Source: Kofleriaceae bacterium (GTDB taxonomy: Bacteria; Myxococcota_A; Polyangia; Haliangiales; Haliangiaceae). From it: a stretch of DNA of 64,000 nt. The notes under the pieces are model-generated. The model made no database searches, had not been told where the DNA came from, and saw only the letters and a list, made by a program, of their open reading frames with translations. The stretch's first letter is position 1. Every line of letters starts with the position of its first letter. Position numbers and translations under genes: made by a program. The stretch covers positions 124,001 through 188,000 of the forward strand of contig JAGPCY010000012.1 in the NCBI GenBank assembly GCA_018057825.1, read 5' to 3'. Shown here one piece after another: positions 9,901 to 17,313 of the stretch.

Positions 9901-11913
9901 CCGCTGGTGGCCCTGGCCTGGCTGGCGGCCGCGGTCGAGGCCGGCGCCGATCCCGCCCGGTTCCCGCGGCTGGCCGGCGAGGCCGCGGCGCTCCTGGGCG
10001 CGCGCGGCGCGCGGCGGTCGATCCTGACCGCCGCGGTCAACCAGCTCGCGTGGTCGCGCGACGGCGCGCTCGTGGCGCTGGGCTCCCGCGTCCCCGACGG
10101 GCGCGTGGCGATCGTCGGCCGCGACGGCGCGGTCCGCCACTGGGTGGCGAGCCGCGGGGGCCCGGTCAGCTCGGTCGACTTCGCCGCCGACGGCGCGCGC
10201 CTGGCGTCCGTGGCCGCGGGCGCGGTGGTGGTGACCGAGGTCGCGACCGGCCGCGAGGTCGCGGTCGTGACCAGCAAGGCGCGCAGCGCCCGCTACAGCC
10301 CCGACGGGCGCTGGCTGGCGACCGCCGATCTCGACGGCGGAGTCCGGCTGTGGGACGCCGCCACGTTGACGCTGGCGCGGCGCTTGGCCCCGGTCCCGGT
10401 GCCAGCGGGGACCGCGACCGTCGTCGATCTCGACTGGCTGGCCGGCGGTCCGCTGGTGGTCGGCGATCGCGCCGGCCGACTCCGGGTCCACGAGCCGACC
10501 ACCGGCCGCTTGCTCGCCGAGCACACCGGCGGGCCGGCGGTCCTCGATTTGGTCGTGGTCGGCGACGTCGTCGCGGTGCAGCCCTTCGCCGGCCGCGAGC
10601 CCGCGGTGTGGAACTGGCGCACCGGCGTCCACCACGCGCTCGTCGGTCACCGCAAGGACGTCGAGGAGATCGCGGTCGACCCGACCGCGACCTGGGCCGC
10701 CACCGCCAGCCTCGATGGCGCCGCTGGGTGGTGGCGGATCGCCGACGGGCGCGCCCACCAGGTCGGGGGCGGCGGCGGCGCGCTGGTCGACGTCGGCTTC
10801 GCCGGCGACGCCGCGATCACCGGCGGCGCCGACGGCCAGCTCCGGCGCTGGCGCGGCGACGACGAGCAGCTCATCGGCGCTCACGCCGCGGGCCTGGTCT
10901 CGCTCGAGGTCGCCCCTGACGGCGCGACCGTCGCGGCTGGCGATCAGGACGGTCACCTCGGCCTGTGGTCGACCGCACCGAGCCTGGTCCTCGAGCCGAT
11001 CGCGCCGGCGGTCAGCCAGGTCCTCACCGTGGACCGGGCGCGGATCGAGATCGGCCCCGGCGCGGCGCGGCAGGACGGCGCCACCTTGCCGGCCCGACCC
11101 AGCCACCCGGCGGCCCCCGGCTCGATCGTCGTCGATCACCTGCGGACCGGCGGCGTCCTGGGCGGCGCCGTGGTCATCCCCGACGGCGACGGGGCGCTGC
11201 GGCTCGAACGCGACGGGGCGCCGGGCTGGCGCTGCGCCACCGCCGCGGCCGCCCTGGCCGCGCGACCGGCCGGCGCCGACGTGCTGGTCGCGACGATCGC
11301 CGGGCAGCTCGTCCGCTGCCGACCGGGCGCGGCCCCCGAGGTGCTGGCCAGCGCCGACGGCGCGCTCCGCGCCCTGGCGGTCAGCCCCGCCGGACGGTGG
11401 GCGCTGGTCGCGAGCGTCGACCGCCGGCTCGTGGCGGTCGAGCTCGGCCGCGGGGCCCGGGTCGAGGCCACGCTGGCGCGTCCGGCGACCGTCGCGGCCT
11501 GGCTCGACGAGCAACACGCCGTGCTCGGCACCGCCAGCGGCGATCTGGTGCGGCTCGACGTCGCCACCGGGGCGACCGCGGTGATCCACGCCGGCGACGG
11601 CCACCAGGCCACGGCGATCGCGACGGTCGACGCCGCGCACGTCGCCCTCGGGTTCGACGACGGCGCGGTCGACCTGATCGCGCTGCCGCTCGGGGCGCCG
11701 GTCCGGCGCTGGCGCCTGGGTGGCCCGCCGCTCTCGCTGGCGCTCGAGGGGGCCGGGCTGCGCGTGACCCTGCGCGGCGCGACCGGCGTGCTGCCGCTGG
11801 CGCCGCCGATCGCCGCGGCCGAGGAGGTCCAGCGCCAGGGCTGCGCCGCCGACCTCCACGTCGCCGACGGCGCGCTGCGCCCCGGCCGCGCCCCCGGCTG
11901 CCCACCCCGGTGA
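6916..11913 (+). CDS. Ser/Thr kinase - nSTAND1 NTPase - transmembrane - WD40 fusion
   Basis: A 1665-residue signalling protein starting at GTG 6916, which overlaps the upstream stop. Domains in order: Hanks-type kinase (about residues 10-270; GGQGQVYLA loop, VVKV lysine, HRDVTPAN catalytic loop, GDFGL, APEL); a poorly conserved linker (270-520); an nSTAND1 P-loop domain opening with YPGLAAYRAADARWFVGRE and having Walker A GPSGAGKSS near 562 and Walker B IVVDQLEE near 625; a single alanine-rich membrane helix near 930-950; and about 600 residues of degenerate WD40 repeats (WSRDGALVALGS, YSPDGRWLATADLDGGVRLWDAA). The catalytic-loop Lys is Thr (HRDVTP), seen in some bacterial kinases. The layout suggests a membrane sensor-switch that oligomerises on ligand binding. 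The ligand is unknown. Confidence 0.92.
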   Translation: MTSDPLVGQTLGRYRLREPLAAGGQGQVYLADDLDLGRTVVVKVRPAAAAAQRAAATAEATAAAAIDHPYAIHVYASGLTDDGLAWTAMEWVRGPTLAELVARRGPLPPAEAVELIARLAEVVAALHGSGVIHRDVTPANVLVVTRGGAALPKLGDFGLVGAADDDGAGTPAYLAPELWRGAPATPAVDVYALAGCAYLALTGAPPFVGGLGELAAAHAADARPTLPPEVPRAIAAAVTRGLAIDPAARPSALGLAAALRAGVGGDRRPGLDAELLAAALASAPEPIAEALAAWEATATLAAAAAAVDAAILAIARWIGVCALALIRADGDREAERRAVAGLGDEPTPASWLAIAAPSARPLGAAIERARVRLRDVLAAEPAAAELAERVAVSTATLAAAVRGLGPLLAWRVVARIDDRVVRWTGVRRRHRPTVWHGAPDELPAGAAALIDDGGALAVALDELTAVAPPFAGAPPELFVLERLDGDGAILAAHPTGYVRRVARGSLGSAGVDPTGDAPSEHGPYPGLAAYRAADARWFVGRERELVACQNRLRDRPLMAVIGPSGAGKSSFVAAGVLPALAATTAVTLRPSAGFGAALARALGHPDAAPLAAVTAAAAAGTVAIVVDQLEEIVAGGADATDLGALLAAAAAIPGVTILATVRDDFFVRAAAALGLAEQLGAGAFLLGPPGRADLERIVAEPAARAGYGFDDPTLPATMVDAAIAAAAPLPLLAFAARALWQRRDRRLRQLCRHDYDAVGGVAGALAGHADAIVDGLPPARRALVRPIFANLATAEGTRVPLTRRDLAELVPDPDRAAVVDALIDARLLASSDGDDGGRIELVHEALLTAWPRLAGWRKDEAAAAVVRDAVRTAAQQWDARGRSRDLVWRGDALIEARAWRRRHTPALTERERGFLDASDRDDQRRRRWRRGLALAAAVAAAAAIAILARSNREVRRQRRLAVAAEAQARASGAEVAARLQAQLLEQGRTALLDERPLVALAWLAAAVEAGADPARFPRLAGEAAALLGARGARRSILTAAVNQLAWSRDGALVALGSRVPDGRVAIVGRDGAVRHWVASRGGPVSSVDFAADGARLASVAAGAVVVTEVATGREVAVVTSKARSARYSPDGRWLATADLDGGVRLWDAATLTLARRLAPVPVPAGTATVVDLDWLAGGPLVVGDRAGRLRVHEPTTGRLLAEHTGGPAVLDLVVVGDVVAVQPFAGREPAVWNWRTGVHHALVGHRKDVEEIAVDPTATWAATASLDGAAGWWRIADGRAHQVGGGGGALVDVGFAGDAAITGGADGQLRRWRGDDEQLIGAHAAGLVSLEVAPDGATVAAGDQDGHLGLWSTAPSLVLEPIAPAVSQVLTVDRARIEIGPGAARQDGATLPARPSHPAAPGSIVVDHLRTGGVLGGAVVIPDGDGALRLERDGAPGWRCATAAAALAARPAGADVLVATIAGQLVRCRPGAAPEVLASADGALRALAVSPAGRWALVASVDRRLVAVELGRGARVEATLARPATVAAWLDEQHAVLGTASGDLVRLDVATGATAVIHAGDGHQATAIATVDAAHVALGFDDGAVDLIALPLGAPVRRWRLGGPPLSLALEGAGLRVTLRGATGVLPLAPPIAAAEEVQRQGCAADLHVADGALRPGRAPGCPPR

Positions 11914-11926
11914 CCGCGTCGCGCGA

Positions 11927-12019
11927 TGCGCGGATCGCGCAATGCGCGAACCGGTGCCGTTGCGCGATCCGAACGTCGCGATTGCGCGTATCGCGCAGGC
12001 CGACGCGCAATGATGCGCG
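11927..12019. promoter_or_regulatory. Cluster of TGCGCG-N3-CGCGCA palindromes (candidate activator sites)
   Basis: Two perfect palindromes of the form TGCGCG-N3-CGCGCA (11927-11941 with spacer GAT; 11983-11997 with spacer TAT). Extra half sites lie at 11943 and 11961, and a pair in the opposite arrangement at 12004-12019. They lie 50-120 bp before the first sigma54-like promoter, the usual distance for an enhancer-binding protein. The activator encoded at 14515 is the natural candidate to bind them; that is inference. Confidence 0.65.
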
Positions 12020-12048
12020 AGGCCTCACAACTTGTGCTTCGATGCGCA

Positions 12049-12064
12049 TGGCTCACGCCGTGCA
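12049..12064 (+). promoter_or_regulatory. Candidate sigma54 promoter for first small lipoprotein
   Basis: TGGC at 12049-12052 and TGCA at 12061-12064 give exactly the GG-N10-GC spacing of sigma54 promoters. The predicted start point is about 12075, only some 3 nt before the lipoprotein ATG, so the mRNA would be almost leaderless. A palindrome cluster lies just upstream. Confidence 0.6.
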
Positions 12065-12077
12065 AGAGTGTCGCGCC

Positions 12078-12296
12078 ATGTCGCACCCCACCCGTACCGC
12101 CCTCGCCCTCGCCCTCGCCCTCGCCGCCCCTGGCTGTGCCGAGCTGCCGGACGAACCGCAACCCACCGACACCTCCGCTGAGGTCGAAGACCTCGTCGAC
12201 ATGGTCGCCCCGGACCTCGACGGCCTCCTCGACGAGATCGCCTCGGTGTGTCGGACCACCGGCTGCAGCGAGTACTGCGGCGGGCCCCCGGACTGA
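12078..12296 (+). CDS. Small lipoprotein with Cys-rich C-terminus
   Basis: A 72-residue protein not recognised from any family. The N-terminus is a short lipoprotein signal peptide with lipobox LAAPGC, so Cys20 or thereabouts would be lipidated. The mature part is acidic (about 50 residues) and ends in a small cysteine cluster (SVCRTTGCSEYCGG). The acidic segment EVEDLVDMVAPDLDGLLDEI resembles the matching part of the next lipoprotein (QVEDAELADALGG, DLGEILAEI), which suggests the two are divergent paralogues. It sits behind a sigma54-like promoter and palindromic operators. No Shine-Dalgarno is visible. Function unknown; it could be a secreted signal or the regulated output of the operon downstream. 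Confidence 0.72.
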   Translation: MSHPTRTALALALALAAPGCAELPDEPQPTDTSAEVEDLVDMVAPDLDGLLDEIASVCRTTGCSEYCGGPPD

Positions 12297-12300
12297 GGGC

Positions 12301-12315
12301 TGCGCGATCCGCGCA
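12301..12315. promoter_or_regulatory. Third TGCGCG-N3-CGCGCA palindrome
   Basis: A perfect copy (TGCGCG, ATC, CGCGCA) lies immediately after the first lipoprotein stop and about 40 bp upstream of a second sigma54-like element. It places an operator ahead of each of the two lipoprotein genes. Confidence 0.6.
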
Positions 12316-12355
12316 CGATCGGCGACCACTCGCCCTCATCGTGCAGCGCTCCTGT

Positions 12356-12371
12356 TGGCCCAGGCCATGCA
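12356..12371 (+). promoter_or_regulatory. Candidate second sigma54 promoter
   Basis: TGGC at 12356-12359 and TGCA at 12368-12371 again show GG-N10-GC spacing, the same frame as the element at 12049. The predicted start is about 12381, giving a 65-nt leader that holds a good GGAGG site before the ATG at 12447. Confidence 0.55.
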
Positions 12372-12446
12372 CACCCTCGGCAACACCCTCGACGACCTTG
12401 CGCAAGCCCCACCCCGATCCATCGCTCTCATGAACGGAGGCCTCCG

Positions 12447-12818
12447 ATGAGCACCACGACCACCCGCGCGTTCCTCGCGGTCGCCCTCGCCGGCGCCGCC
12501 GCGTGCGTCGAAGCGCCGAGCGACCTGACGCCGAGCGACCACGGTCCCCCCGAAGCCGCGCGCGCCGAGGCTCAGGTCGAAGACGCCGAGCTGGCCGACG
12601 CCCTGGGCGGCGTCGATCTGGGCGAGATCCTCGCCGAGATCATGAAGACCAGCGGTGCGCCGAGCCCGGTCGCTCAATACTGTGCGATCGGCAACGAAGT
12701 CGACCCTCCGCCTCCGACGGTCCCTCCGGCCGACGACCCGGTGGTCAAACCGACCGAACCCACGTCGGTCACACCGACCGAAGACCCGGTCACGCCAGCC
12801 GAAGACCCGGAGAAATGA
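12447..12818 (+). CDS. Small lipoprotein with acidic body and Pro/Thr-rich tail
   Basis: A 123-residue lipoprotein (lipobox LAGAAAC, lipidated Cys about 20). It has an acidic middle with QVEDAELADALGG and DLGEILAEIMKTSG, a lone cysteine (VAQYCAIGNE), and a disordered C-terminal tail of PTEP/TEDP repeats typical of periplasm-spanning or surface spacers. The start is ATG 12447, preceded by GGAGG at 5-6 nt. The body resembles the lipoprotein at 12078, so I read them as a pair. It is followed at 8 nt by the GRDP-like gene, so it may also feed the downstream operon. Function unknown. Confidence 0.75.
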   Translation: MSTTTTRAFLAVALAGAAACVEAPSDLTPSDHGPPEAARAEAQVEDAELADALGGVDLGEILAEIMKTSGAPSPVAQYCAIGNEVDPPPPTVPPADDPVVKPTEPTSVTPTEDPVTPAEDPEK

Positions 12819-12825
12819 CCAGCCG

Positions 12826-13347
12826 ATGGCCTGTCCGTCGGAGCTCCTGGCCGAGCGCGATCCCGTGGTGATCGCGGCGTTCTGCGATCACTGGGAGGTC
12901 GACCCGGCCGACGCCGACGCCTTGTTCGAGGACACGGTGGCCTGGCTGTGGCTGGCCACTCGGCTCGGGGCGCCGCCGCTGTCCATCACCGAGCCGCTGC
13001 GCATCGTCGACGAGATGTGGCACGAGTTCCTGCTGCACTCGACGCGCTACGCCGCGTTCTGCGAGCGCTGGTTCGGACGCTACGTCCATCACGAACCGAC
13101 GCCGCAGGGCGCCGGCCACGTCGGCGACGCGTTGCACCGGCGGGTGCACGATCAGGGCGCCTTCATCGCGAAGGAGCTCGGCGTCGGACGCCTGTTGCGC
13201 TGGTACGTCGAGCTGCCGCAGCGCTTCGACGACGCCTGGTTCCAGCGGGCGCGGCGCCACCGACCGATGCGCTACCAGCCGACCGCGAAGCTGCTGGCGC
13301 AGTGGCAGGCCTGGCGCCGCCAGACCGGAGCCGACGTTGGCGGATGA
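12826..13347 (+). CDS. GRDP-like (glycine-rich domain protein-like) protein of unknown function
   Basis: A 173-residue soluble protein. The conserved core is VDEMWHEFLLHSTRYAAFCE (residues 61-80), followed by RYVHHEPT (86-92). It closely resembles the WHxxxLxTxxYxxFC and HHxP signature of bacterial proteins related to GRDP (PF07173-like). The clustered His66, His71, Cys79, His88 and His89 could bind metal, but that is inference. There is no signal peptide. It is the first gene of a tight operon: its last 11 nt overlap the kinase gene. Its repeated placement between small exported peptides and a kinase/activator pair gives no firm function. Confidence 0.78.
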   Translation: MACPSELLAERDPVVIAAFCDHWEVDPADADALFEDTVAWLWLATRLGAPPLSITEPLRIVDEMWHEFLLHSTRYAAFCERWFGRYVHHEPTPQGAGHVGDALHRRVHDQGAFIAKELGVGRLLRWYVELPQRFDDAWFQRARRHRPMRYQPTAKLLAQWQAWRRQTGADVGG

Positions 13348-14518
13348 CCTCGTGCTCCTGCCCGGCGATCAGCTCGGCCGCGGGCTGATCATCGAGGCGC
13401 CGGCCGGCCGCGGCGGTAGCGCCGCGGTGTATCGCGCTCGTCGAGCGGCGACCGGCGAGCGGGTCGCGATCAAGCTCCTGGGCCGCGACGCCGACGTCGA
13501 CTGGGCGCGGCTCGAGCGCGAGCGCGCCGCCCTGGCGGCGATCGATCACCCCGGGATCATCCGGGTCCTCGAGCTCGAGCGCGACGACGACGGCGCGCGC
13601 TACGCGGTCCTGCCGTGGTGCGATGGCGTGAGCCTGGCCCGCCAGCTCGCCGACCCCGGCGTGACCGCCGCCGAGGCGGTGGCGGCGATCGCCGACGCCG
13701 CCGCGGTCCTGGCCCTCGCGCATGACCACGGCGTCGTCCACCGCGACCTGAAGCCGGGCCACCTGTGGCGGCGCCCCGACGGCACCGCCGCGATCATCGA
13801 CTTCGGGATCGCCCGCGGCGCGCGCGCCGATCGCCTGACCCGCACCGGCACCGCAGTCGGGACGCCGGGCTACATGGCGCCCGAGCAGATCGTCGGCGGC
13901 GCCGTCGATCCGCGCGCCGACGTGTTCGCCCTAGGCTGCATCCTCTACGAGGCCCTGACCGGGGCCGCGGCCTTCGCCGGCAGCCACGTCGCGATCCTCC
14001 AGGGCAAGATCCTGTGGACCGAGCCGACGGCGCTGACGGCGCGGTGCCCCGAGGCGCCGCCGGCCTTGGCCGCGCTGGTCGCGACGATGCTGGCCAAGGC
14101 CGCCGACGACCGCCCGGCCGACGCCGGGGCGGTGGCCGCCGCCCTGCGCGCGCTGCCGGCGCTCGCGCCCGGTCCACGCCGGCGCCGCACCGCCGACGAG
14201 CTGCCGACCTGCTCGCTGGCCACCCCGGTCACGGTCGCGGTCGGCCTGCCCGACGGCCGCGCGCTCGGCCCGGCCAGCGGACCCGCGGTGACGCTGACCG
14301 ACGGCACCACGATCGCGCTGGTGCCCGATCCACCGCCGCCCGATCTCGCGACGACGCTCGGCGCCGGCCGCACCGTGGCGGCCGCGCGGGCCAGCGACGT
14401 CGGGGCCGCCCTCGACCACTGCACGCGCGCCGCGCTGCGCGCCGCGGCCGGCGGCTCCGGCCGCGCCCCGACCCCACCCGCCGGGGTCCTCCCCCTCGAG
14501 CTCCCGCCCTGCCCATGA
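13337..14518 (+). CDS. Soluble Ser/Thr protein kinase with altered catalytic loop
   Basis: A 393-residue Hanks-type kinase. The start is TTG 13337 inside the upstream gene; no better start precedes the glycine loop. Features: GRGGSAAVYRARR, VAIKLLG lysine, HRDLKPGH (residues 135-142), IDFGIA, GTPGYMAPEQ and DPRADVFALGC. The Mg-binding Asn of HRDLKPxN is His142 here, so activity may be lowered or altered. The catalytic Asp and the DFG motif are intact. After residue 275 comes a non-kinase C-terminal part of about 115 residues, rich in Pro and Ala, with no membrane helix. The stop overlaps the activator's ATG (ATGA), so the kinase and the FHA activator are made together. The FHA domain would read a phosphothreonine, perhaps made by this kinase. 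Confidence 0.9.
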   Translation: MADDLVLLPGDQLGRGLIIEAPAGRGGSAAVYRARRAATGERVAIKLLGRDADVDWARLERERAALAAIDHPGIIRVLELERDDDGARYAVLPWCDGVSLARQLADPGVTAAEAVAAIADAAAVLALAHDHGVVHRDLKPGHLWRRPDGTAAIIDFGIARGARADRLTRTGTAVGTPGYMAPEQIVGGAVDPRADVFALGCILYEALTGAAAFAGSHVAILQGKILWTEPTALTARCPEAPPALAALVATMLAKAADDRPADAGAVAAALRALPALAPGPRRRRTADELPTCSLATPVTVAVGLPDGRALGPASGPAVTLTDGTTIALVPDPPPPDLATTLGAGRTVAAARASDVGAALDHCTRAALRAAAGGSGRAPTPPAGVLPLELPPCP

Positions 14519-16329
14519 CCCCCTCCACGTTCGACGAACCCGAGTCCACCACCGTCGAGCATCACCGCGATCTCGACTTCGGCCGCCTGTCCTTGGTCGT
14601 GGTCGCCGACGGTCAAGCCATCGCCCATGATCTACCGTCCCGCGGCGAGGTCACGATCGGCCGGGGCGAGCGCTGCGACGTGTGCGTCGACCACCCGTCG
14701 GTGTCGCGGCTCCACGTCCGGCTCCAGCTCGGCGCGGAGGTGATCGTGGTCGACGCCGGCAGCCGCAACGGCACGCGGGTCGGCGGCCGCCCGCTAGGCG
14801 AGAGCGCCCAGATGGTGCTGCAGCCGGGCGAGGCCCTGACGATCGGCGACGTCTCGCTCCTTCTGCAGGAGCGCGCCGCCAACGGCCGCCGCCGCCGGGT
14901 CTGGGACCACCCGTACTTCGAGAACCGCACCGAGGAGGAATGTCAGCGGGGCGAGGCCGCCGGCCAGGCCTTCGCCCTGGTGCACCTGCACCTGAGCCCG
15001 GCGCTCGGCGACGACGACGCCATCACCCGGCTCGGCCCGGCGCTTCGCGCCACCGACGTGCTGGCCTCCTACGGTCCCGGCGAGCTGGAGCTCCTGGCCC
15101 CGGGCGCCGACCGCGCCGAGGCCGAGCAGCGGGCGGCCCGGATGGTGAACGAGCTGGGGCGGGCCGGCGTCCTCGCCCGCACCGGCGTCGCCGCGTTCCC
15201 GGTCGACGGCGCCAGCCACCACGCCCTGGCCAGCCGCGCCCTCGCCCGGCTGCGCGGCCTCGACACCCACACCGGTGAGGTCCGGGTGGTGGTGGCGTCG
15301 CCCCGCATGCGTGAGCTCCACGGGCTGCTCGAGCGCGTCGCCGGCGCCGACATCTCGGTCCTCTTGCTCGGCGAGACCGGCGTCGGCAAGGAGGTGATCG
15401 CCGAGACCCTGCAGCGGCGGTCGCGGCGCAAGGACGGCCCCTTCGTCCGCCTCAACTGCGCGGCCCTGACCGAGAGCCTCCTCGAGAGCGAGCTGTTCGG
15501 CCACGAGCGCGGCGCGTTCACCGGCGCGACCGCGACCAAGCCCGGCCTGCTCGAGAGCGCCGCCGGCGGCACCGTGCTCCTCGACGAGGTCGGCGAGCTG
15601 CCGATGACGGTGCAGGTCAAGCTCTTGCGGGTCCTCGAGGAGCGCACCGTCATGCGGGTCGGCGGCCTGACGCCGATCGCGATCGACCTGCGCCTGATCG
15701 CCGCCACCAACCGCGATCTCACCGCCGAGATCGCGCGCGGTCGGTTCCGCGAGGATCTGTTCTACCGTCTGGCCGGCGTCACGATCACGGTGCCGCCGCT
15801 GCGCGATCGCCTCGAGGAGCTCGAGCCGCTGGCGCAGATGTTCATCGCGTCGTTCTGCCAGCGCAACCAGCTCGCGGGCCAGCCGCACCTGTCGGCGCGC
15901 GCGGTCGAGGCGCTGCGCCAGCATCGCTGGCCCGGCAACCTGCGCGAGCTGCGCAACCTGGTCGAGCGCGCCGTGCTCCTGGCCCAGGGCCCGTTGATCC
16001 TGCCCGAGCACCTGCCGCTGCCCCTGGGCGAGGGCCGCCCGACCGAGGGCCGCGCCCTCGAGCTGCGCTCGGCCGAGGCGCGCCTGGGCAGCGAGGGCCG
16101 GGCCAGCGAGCCGCGCCCGGGCGAGGGCCGGCCCAGCGTGACCGCGCCGCCGGGGGTCCCGCTGCCCCGCGCCGCCGACCTCGACGCCGAGCGCGAGCGC
16201 ATCGTCGCCGCCCTCGAGGCCTGCGCTGGCAACCAGACCCGCGCCGCCCAGGCCCTCGGCATCTCGCGCCGGACCCTGGTCTACCGCCTCGACCTGTTCG
16301 GATTGGCCCGGCCGCGCAAGCCGCGGTGA
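14515..16329 (+). CDS. FHA-domain sigma54-dependent transcriptional activator
   Basis: A 604-residue enhancer-binding protein. An N-terminal FHA domain (about residues 22-115; TIGRGERCD, SRLHVR, SRNGTRVGG) binds phosphothreonine. A GGDEF/cyclase-remnant-like linker follows (about 135-250; residues around HLHLSPALGDDD). The AAA+ domain carries GETGVGKE near 286, the sigma54-contact motif GAFTGA near 333, Walker B LLDEVGEL, and the R-finger region (FREDLFYRL). A 55-residue Glu/Gly/Arg-rich hinge follows, then a Fis-type helix-turn-helix at the end (NQTRAAQALGISRRTL). With all sigma54 motifs intact it should activate promoters such as the two GG-N10-GC elements at 12049 and 12356. Confidence 0.95.
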   Translation: MTPSTFDEPESTTVEHHRDLDFGRLSLVVVADGQAIAHDLPSRGEVTIGRGERCDVCVDHPSVSRLHVRLQLGAEVIVVDAGSRNGTRVGGRPLGESAQMVLQPGEALTIGDVSLLLQERAANGRRRRVWDHPYFENRTEEECQRGEAAGQAFALVHLHLSPALGDDDAITRLGPALRATDVLASYGPGELELLAPGADRAEAEQRAARMVNELGRAGVLARTGVAAFPVDGASHHALASRALARLRGLDTHTGEVRVVVASPRMRELHGLLERVAGADISVLLLGETGVGKEVIAETLQRRSRRKDGPFVRLNCAALTESLLESELFGHERGAFTGATATKPGLLESAAGGTVLLDEVGELPMTVQVKLLRVLEERTVMRVGGLTPIAIDLRLIAATNRDLTAEIARGRFREDLFYRLAGVTITVPPLRDRLEELEPLAQMFIASFCQRNQLAGQPHLSARAVEALRQHRWPGNLRELRNLVERAVLLAQGPLILPEHLPLPLGEGRPTEGRALELRSAEARLGSEGRASEPRPGEGRPSVTAPPGVPLPRAADLDAERERIVAALEACAGNQTRAAQALGISRRTLVYRLDLFGLARPRKPR

Positions 16330-16339
16330 CCGGCCCATC

Positions 16340-16360
16340 TGCGCAACACACCGTTGCGCG
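16340..16360. repeat. Inverted repeat after the activator gene (operator-like or terminator-like)
   Basis: TGCGCAAC, ACACC, GTTGCGCG form a 7 of 8 bp inverted repeat 10 nt behind the activator's stop. It uses the same TGCGC core as the operators at 11927-12315. It may be another activator site or the stem of a terminator; there is no T-run. Confidence 0.45.
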
Positions 16361-16416
16361 GCTGACCGATCGACTCTCGGCGGCGACCGGCTAGCGTGTC
16401 GGCCGGAGGGATACGC

Positions 16417-17040
16417 ATGATCAAGCTCTACGGCCACCCGCTGTCGACCTGCACCCGCAAGGTGCTGTGCACGCTGCACGAGACCAACACCCCGTTCGAG
16501 TTCGTAGTCGTCGATCTGATGACCGGCGAGCACAAGCAACCGGCCCACGTCGCGCGCCAGCCGTTCGGCCAGGTGCCGGCGATCGATCACGACGGCTTCA
16601 AGCTGTTCGAGTCGCGCGCGATCTGCCGCTACCTCAACGACGTCGGCCACGGCGAGCTGGTGCCGACCACCGTCACCGGTCGCGCGGTGATGGATCAGTG
16701 GCAGAGCGTCGAGTACTGCGACTTCACGCCAGCGGCGATGAAGCTCATCTACAACTACGTGTTCTACCCGATGCAGGGCAAGGCGACCGATGAGCAGATG
16801 ATCGCCGACGGCAACGCCGGGGTCGGCAAGGCGGTCGCCATCCTCGATCGTCGCCTGGCCGAGGCGCCGTACCTGGCCGGCGACCGGTTCTCGCTGGCCG
16901 ATGTCGGCTACCTGCCGTACCTCGAGTACCTGATGCCGACCCCGGCCAAGGCGCTGCTCGCGCCCCACGCCAACGTGATGGCGTGGTGGACGCGGTGCAG
17001 CGAGCGCCCGAGCTGGCGCCAGGCGGCTGGGCGCGCGTAG
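16417..17040 (+). CDS. Glutathione S-transferase family protein
   Basis: A 207-residue cytosolic GST. It has a thioredoxin-like N-terminal domain (IKLYGHPLSTCTRKVLCTLHE; the Ser/Cys near residue 10-12 are the likely glutathione-thiol contacts, as in phi/beta-like classes), the cis-Pro motif GQVPAID and the ESRAI glutathione-binding motif, then an all-helical domain with SLADVGYLPYLEYL. ATG 16417 is chosen because GGAGGG precedes it; the frame extends further upstream without support. The TAG stop is followed with no gap by hexamer tract 2. Substrate unknown. Confidence 0.9.
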   Translation: MIKLYGHPLSTCTRKVLCTLHETNTPFEFVVVDLMTGEHKQPAHVARQPFGQVPAIDHDGFKLFESRAICRYLNDVGHGELVPTTVTGRAVMDQWQSVEYCDFTPAAMKLIYNYVFYPMQGKATDEQMIADGNAGVGKAVAILDRRLAEAPYLAGDRFSLADVGYLPYLEYLMPTPAKALLAPHANVMAWWTRCSERPSWRQAAGRA

Positions 17041-17280
17041 GGAGACGGAGACGGAGACGGAGGCCGAGGCGGAGGCGGAGGCGGAGGCGGAGGCCGAGGC
17101 GGAGACCGAGGCGGAGGCGGAGGCGGAGGCCGAGACCGAGACCGAGACCGAGGCCGAGACCGAGGCCGAGACCGAGGCCGAGGCCGAGGCGGAGACCGAG
17201 GCGGAGGCGGAGGCCGAGTCCGAGACCGAGACCGAGGCCGAGGCCGAGGCCGAGGCCGAGGCCGAGACCGAGACCGAGAT
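17041..17280 (+). repeat. Hexamer tract 2 (GAGNCC), directly behind GST gene
   Basis: 240 bp of GAGGCG, GAGGCC and GAGACC units beginning at the base after the GST stop codon. The GAG-rich strand is the plus strand, the sense strand of the GST gene. Here GCG variants are common, more than in the other tracts. Confidence 0.95.
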
Positions 17281-17313
17281 GAGGGCACCCCGACCACGGA
17301 GCCCCGGCGGGCG

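Noticed and set aside
12367-12450. 27-residue open frame overlapping the second lipoprotein start (ATGA)
   Set aside because: Its ATG lies inside the GG-N10-GC promoter element, with no ribosome site before it; the overlap is most likely chance.
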